Of a DNA stretch of 8,682 nt, positions 5,990 through 8,682 are shown piece by piece (positions within the stretch are counted from its first letter, which is position 1; each line of letters starts with the position of its first letter). The notes beneath the pieces are model-generated. The model made no database searches, was not told the DNA's origin, and saw nothing but the letters and a program-made list of their open reading frames with translations. Source of the stretch: an uncultured Eubacterium sp. (GTDB taxonomy: Bacteria; Bacillota; Clostridia; Oscillospirales; Acutalibacteraceae). Made by a program: the position numbers and the translations under genes. The stretch is from assembly GCA_934512155.1 (NCBI GenBank), contig CAKSWS010000047.1, positions 1-8,682 on the forward strand. The letters run 5' to 3'.

Positions 5990-8227
5990 TTGGCAAAAAG
6001 AAAAAAGAACACAGATAACAGTAAACCTATTAACGAAAACGTTCATATTGAAGATGCCGGCACTATAAAAAACGAAATTATAACAGATACTTTAACAACA
6101 AACTATATGCCTTATGCCATGAGCGTCATTTTAAGCCGTGCAATTCCTGAAATAGACGGCTTAAAACCTTCTCACAGAAAATTATTGTACACAATGTATA
6201 ATATGGGCTTGCTTAAAGGCTCTACAATTAAAAGTGCAAATATTGTAGGAAGAACAATGCAGCTTAATCCACATGGCGACGCTTCCATTTATGATACTAT
6301 GGTTCGTCTTTCAAGAGGAAATGAAACTCTTTTATATCCTTATGTTGAATCAAAAGGTAACTTCGGTAAAGCTTATTCAAAAAATATGATGTATGCGGCT
6401 TCTCGTTATACTGAAGCAAAACTTGCACCTATTTGCCGTGAACTTTTTGACGATATTGATAAAGATACTGTAGATTTTGTAGATAACTATGACAATACAA
6501 TGAAAGAGCCAAAACTTCTGCCTGTAACATTTCCTACAATTCTTTGTAATGTTACTACCGGTATTGCTGTAGGTATGGCCTCTTCAATAGCTTCATTTAA
6601 TCTTAAAGAAATTTGTGAAACAACAATAGCGTTAATGAAAAATCCCGACCATGTTATATCGGATACTTTAGTTGCTCCTGATTTTGTGGGCGGCGGTTTT
6701 GTAATTTATGATAAATCGGAATTAGATAAAATTTACGAAACCGGAAGAGGTTCTGTTAAGGTTCGTTCAAAATACATATATGATAAATCATATAATTGTA
6801 TTGATATTACCGAAATTCCGCCTACAACAACTTCCGAAGCTATTATTGATAAAATAATTGAACTTGTAAAAGCCAATAAAATTCGTGAAATTTCAGATAT
6901 TCGAGACGAGACTGATTTAAGCGGTTTAAAAATCACTATTGATTTAAAACGTGGAACTGACCCCGATAAATTAATGATGCGTTTATATAAAATGACCCCT
7001 CTTGAAGATACTTTCTCTTGTAATTTTAACGTTTTAATTAATGGCAACCCGGGTGTTAGGGGAGTTCGTGAATTACTTAACGAATGGATTAAATTCAGAC
7101 TTAATTGTGTTACAAGAAGAATTAATTACAGTTTAAATAAGAAAAGAAAACAACTTCATCTTTTAAAAGGCCTTTCAAAAATCTTACTTGATATTGATAA
7201 AGCAATTAAAATTGTAAGAGAAACAGAAAGTGAAGCAGACGTTGTTCCAAATCTTATGATTGGATTCGGAATAGATGAAATTCAAGCTGAATATGTAGCT
7301 GAAATTAAACTTCGTCATTTAAACAGAGAGTATATTTTAAAGCGTATTGCCGATATTGAAAGCTTGGAAAATGAAATTGCCGAGCTTGAACAAACTGTTT
7401 CAAGTGAAACTAAAAAGAAAAAAATTATCATTACCGAGCTTGATGCGGTAATTAAAAAATATGATAACGGCAGAAAATCTCAGGTTTTATATGATTTGCC
7501 TGATAATGAAGAAGAGCCTAATGCTGAGGTTCCCGATTATCCGGTAACTGTTTTTATTTCAAAAGAAGGTTATGTTAAAAAAATAAAAACTGCCAATTTA
7601 AGAATGAGCGGTGAACAAAAAGTTAAGGAAGGCGATAAAATTGTTGCTGAAATAGAATGTTCAAATAAAGATGAATTAATGGCATTTACTAATAAGCAAC
7701 AGGTTTATAAGGCAAAGCTTGATGATTTTATTGACACAAAAGCTTCCGTTTTAGGAGAATATATTCCTGCTAAACTTTCAATGGATGAAGGAGAAGAAGC
7801 AGTTTATATTACCGTATTTAACAGTTATAAGGGTTATATGATTTTTGTTTTTGAAAACGGAAAACTTGCAAAAGTAGATATGTCTGCTTACGAAACCAAA
7901 ACAAACAGGAAAAAGCTTATTAACGCTTACAGCGATAAGTCGGTTCTTGCATCTGCTTTGTATTTACAGGAAGATACTGACATAGTTTTATGTGCTGAAA
8001 ACGGACGGCAATTATTAGTTAACACAGCTACAATTACGCCTAAAACAACTAAAAGCACACTGGGTGTTCAAGTTTTAAAACTTAAAAAGAAAAACGATAA
8101 AGTTTCTTCTGTTCATATTTACAGTGAAGGTGAGTTTGAAAAAGAATGGCGCTTTAGGGCAAAAAATTTACCTGCCGCAGGTGCCTTGCCTTCTGCCAAT
8201 GATGTTGGCGAGCAGTTAACGTTTTAA
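5990..8227 (+). CDS. parC: Type IIA DNA topoisomerase A subunit, divergent ParC/GyrA-like
   Basis: This subunit cleaves and rejoins both DNA strands through a covalent tyrosine link. The 745-residue product starts with TTG. After a basic N-terminal stretch come YAMSVILSRAIPEIDGLKP (about 42-60), the helix-turn-helix region with NPHGDASIYDT (93-103), and ASRYTEAKL with catalytic Arg139-Tyr140. GIAVGMASS (191-199) carries the DNA-intercalating isoleucine (Ile192). Tower and coiled-coil regions run to about residue 490 (EIAELEQTVSSETKKKK near 462). The remaining 230 or so residues resemble a shortened beta-pinwheel with repeated strand units (VTVFISKEGYVKKI, DELMAFTNKQQVYKAKL, GYMIFVFENGKLAKV, DIVLCAENGRQLLV). 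No QRRGGKG-like GyrA box is visible, so DNA wrapping and supercoiling are unlikely; ParC is the better label. The position of E. coli GyrA Ser83 is Ala98, while the acidic residue at 87 is kept (Asp102). It is co-transcribed with the B subunit 14 bases upstream. Confidence 0.86.
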   Translation: MAKRKKNTDNSKPINENVHIEDAGTIKNEIITDTLTTNYMPYAMSVILSRAIPEIDGLKPSHRKLLYTMYNMGLLKGSTIKSANIVGRTMQLNPHGDASIYDTMVRLSRGNETLLYPYVESKGNFGKAYSKNMMYAASRYTEAKLAPICRELFDDIDKDTVDFVDNYDNTMKEPKLLPVTFPTILCNVTTGIAVGMASSIASFNLKEICETTIALMKNPDHVISDTLVAPDFVGGGFVIYDKSELDKIYETGRGSVKVRSKYIYDKSYNCIDITEIPPTTTSEAIIDKIIELVKANKIREISDIRDETDLSGLKITIDLKRGTDPDKLMMRLYKMTPLEDTFSCNFNVLINGNPGVRGVRELLNEWIKFRLNCVTRRINYSLNKKRKQLHLLKGLSKILLDIDKAIKIVRETESEADVVPNLMIGFGIDEIQAEYVAEIKLRHLNREYILKRIADIESLENEIAELEQTVSSETKKKKIIITELDAVIKKYDNGRKSQVLYDLPDNEEEPNAEVPDYPVTVFISKEGYVKKIKTANLRMSGEQKVKEGDKIVAEIECSNKDELMAFTNKQQVYKAKLDDFIDTKASVLGEYIPAKLSMDEGEEAVYITVFNSYKGYMIFVFENGKLAKVDMSAYETKTNRKKLINAYSDKSVLASALYLQEDTDIVLCAENGRQLLVNTATITPKTTKSTLGVQVLKLKKKNDKVSSVHIYSEGEFEKEWRFRAKNLPAAGALPSANDVGEQLTF

Positions 8228-8263
8228 ATTTATACTTTAAATTTTTGTAAAATAAAAAAACTC

Positions 8264-8292
8264 TTGCATATTATATCTTCTTATGATATAAT
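8264..8292 (+). promoter_or_regulatory. Sigma-A promoter for secG
   Basis: -35 TTGCAT (8264-8269) and -10 TATAAT (8287-8292) have the ideal 17-base spacer. Transcription should start near 8299. An 8-bp perfect inverted repeat, ATTATATC (8270-8277) and GATATAAT (8285-8292), covers the spacer and the -10 box. It could be an operator or chance symmetry in AT-rich DNA. Confidence 0.85.
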
Positions 8293-8314
8293 CCATTAGT
8301 ATTAAATTTTCTTT

Positions 8315-8320
8315 GGAGGA
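8315..8320 (+). promoter_or_regulatory. Ribosome binding site of secG
   Basis: GGAGGA lies 7 bases before ATG 8328. This excludes the in-frame TTG at 8313, which would overlap the site itself. Confidence 0.85.
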
Positions 8321-8327
8321 TTTTCAG

Positions 8328-8579
8328 ATGCTTTGGTATCATTATGTGTTTGGTGCAATTCTTATTGTTGCTTCAATTATTATTACAGCAGTAGTATTAA
8401 TGCAGGAAGGCAGATCACAAAACCTTTCAGGTGCAATCGCAGGCGGTGCCGATACTTTTCTCGGAAAGTCAAAAGCACGCACAATAGAAGCAAAACTTGA
8501 AAAAGTTACAAAATGGTTAATTGTTGCTTTCTTTGTTATTGTGCTTGCTGCATTTTTGGTTTTCCTTTTTGTAAAATAA
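8328..8579 (+). CDS. secG: Protein translocase subunit SecG
   Basis: SecG is the small third subunit of the SecYEG membrane channel. It aids SecA-driven protein export but is usually not essential. The 83-residue product has the family layout: a transmembrane segment at about 5-24, the loop signature LMQEGRSQNLSGAIAGGADT (24-43) with FLGKSKAR just after it, and a second transmembrane segment at about 63-82 ending in FVK. Length is normal for the family. It has its own promoter and a strong terminator right after the stop, so it is mainly a single-gene transcript. In many Firmicutes the next genes are rnr and smpB; here a different nuclease gene follows. Confidence 0.95.
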   Translation: MLWYHYVFGAILIVASIIITAVVLMQEGRSQNLSGAIAGGADTFLGKSKARTIEAKLEKVTKWLIVAFFVIVLAAFLVFLFVK

Positions 8580-8586
8580 AAAAGGC

Positions 8587-8620
8587 AAATAACCTTGCGC
8601 TATGCAAGGTTATTTTTTTT
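8587..8620 (+). terminator. Intrinsic terminator after secG
   Basis: AAATAACCTTGC (8587-8598) pairs perfectly with GCAAGGTTATTT (8604-8615) around the loop GCTAT. The descending arm runs into a T-run at 8613-8620. This is a strong 12-bp stem. The A-run before the stem could give some function on the opposite strand too. Confidence 0.93.
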
Positions 8621-8629
8621 GGAGTAATA

Positions 8630-8682
8630 ATGAATTATATTATATTTGATTTGGAATGGAATAACGCCTATAATTACAAAAC
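8630..8682 (+). CDS. Probable DEDD-family 3'-5' exonuclease, first 17 codons (3' truncated by window edge)
   Basis: Only MNYIIFDLEWNNAYNYK is visible. A short hydrophobic strand leading to FDLEWN at the very N terminus is typical of exo motif I in DnaQ-like (DEDDh) exonucleases, including the ERI-1/KapD-type proteins. The Asp and Glu of DLE would bind the catalytic metals. GGAG at 8621-8624 is a suitable ribosome binding site, 5 bases before the ATG. It begins at the base right after the secG terminator T-run, so there is no room for a separate promoter between them. The family call rests on one motif and should be treated as tentative. Confidence 0.6.
   Translation, partial: MNYIIFDLEWNNAYNYK

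Noticed and set aside
8226..8246. An AT-only inverted repeat (AAATTTA, loop TACTT, TAAATTT, then TT) right after the topoisomerase A subunit stop, as a possible terminator.
   Set aside because: The 7-bp stem has no G-C pair and would be unstable, so it is not convincing as an intrinsic terminator. Whether the operon ends here or reads into secG is unclear.

Overview
The window is AT-rich, uses AUA codons freely, and has strong GGAGG-type Shine-Dalgarno sites and textbook sigma-A promoters. Together with the gene content this suggests a low-GC Firmicute, most likely an anaerobic gut- or rumen-type member of the Clostridia. That placement is inferred from general look and gene order, not from a database search. 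All genes read on the + strand, and almost the whole window is coding.

Region 1 (1-3910) is the end of a housekeeping operon. It holds the C-terminal part of replicative helicase DnaB, then tRNA(Ile)-lysidine synthetase TilS, then the membrane AAA+ protease FtsH. dnaB and tilS overlap by 11 bases, and tilS and ftsH overlap by one base. A clear intrinsic terminator follows ftsH. The hprT gene that sits between tilS and ftsH in Bacillus subtilis is absent here.

Region 2 (about 3911-8227) is a two-gene operon for both subunits of a divergent type IIA DNA topoisomerase: an ATPase/TOPRIM B subunit (ParE/GyrB-like, 658 aa), then a DNA-cleaving A subunit (ParC/GyrA-like, 745 aa, TTG start). It is driven by a consensus promoter (TTGACA-16-TATAAT) with two dyad-symmetric elements, one upstream and one filling the spacer. 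Catalytic residues are conserved in both subunits. Several otherwise near-invariant positions have changed, including those that contact quinolones and aminocoumarins in well-studied enzymes. The A subunit has a short C-terminal domain with no recognisable GyrA box, which points to a topo IV-like role (decatenation or relaxation) rather than negative supercoiling.

Region 3 (8228-8682) has a second consensus promoter driving secG, a small subunit of the Sec translocon. A strong terminator follows. The first 17 codons of a probable DEDD-family 3'-5' exonuclease come next, and its ribosome binding site starts directly after the terminator T-run.

I found no RNA genes, CRISPR arrays, insertion sequences or phage-like genes. 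The most interesting item is the divergent topoisomerase operon and its promoter architecture. It is a variant of a known enzyme class rather than a new kind of system.
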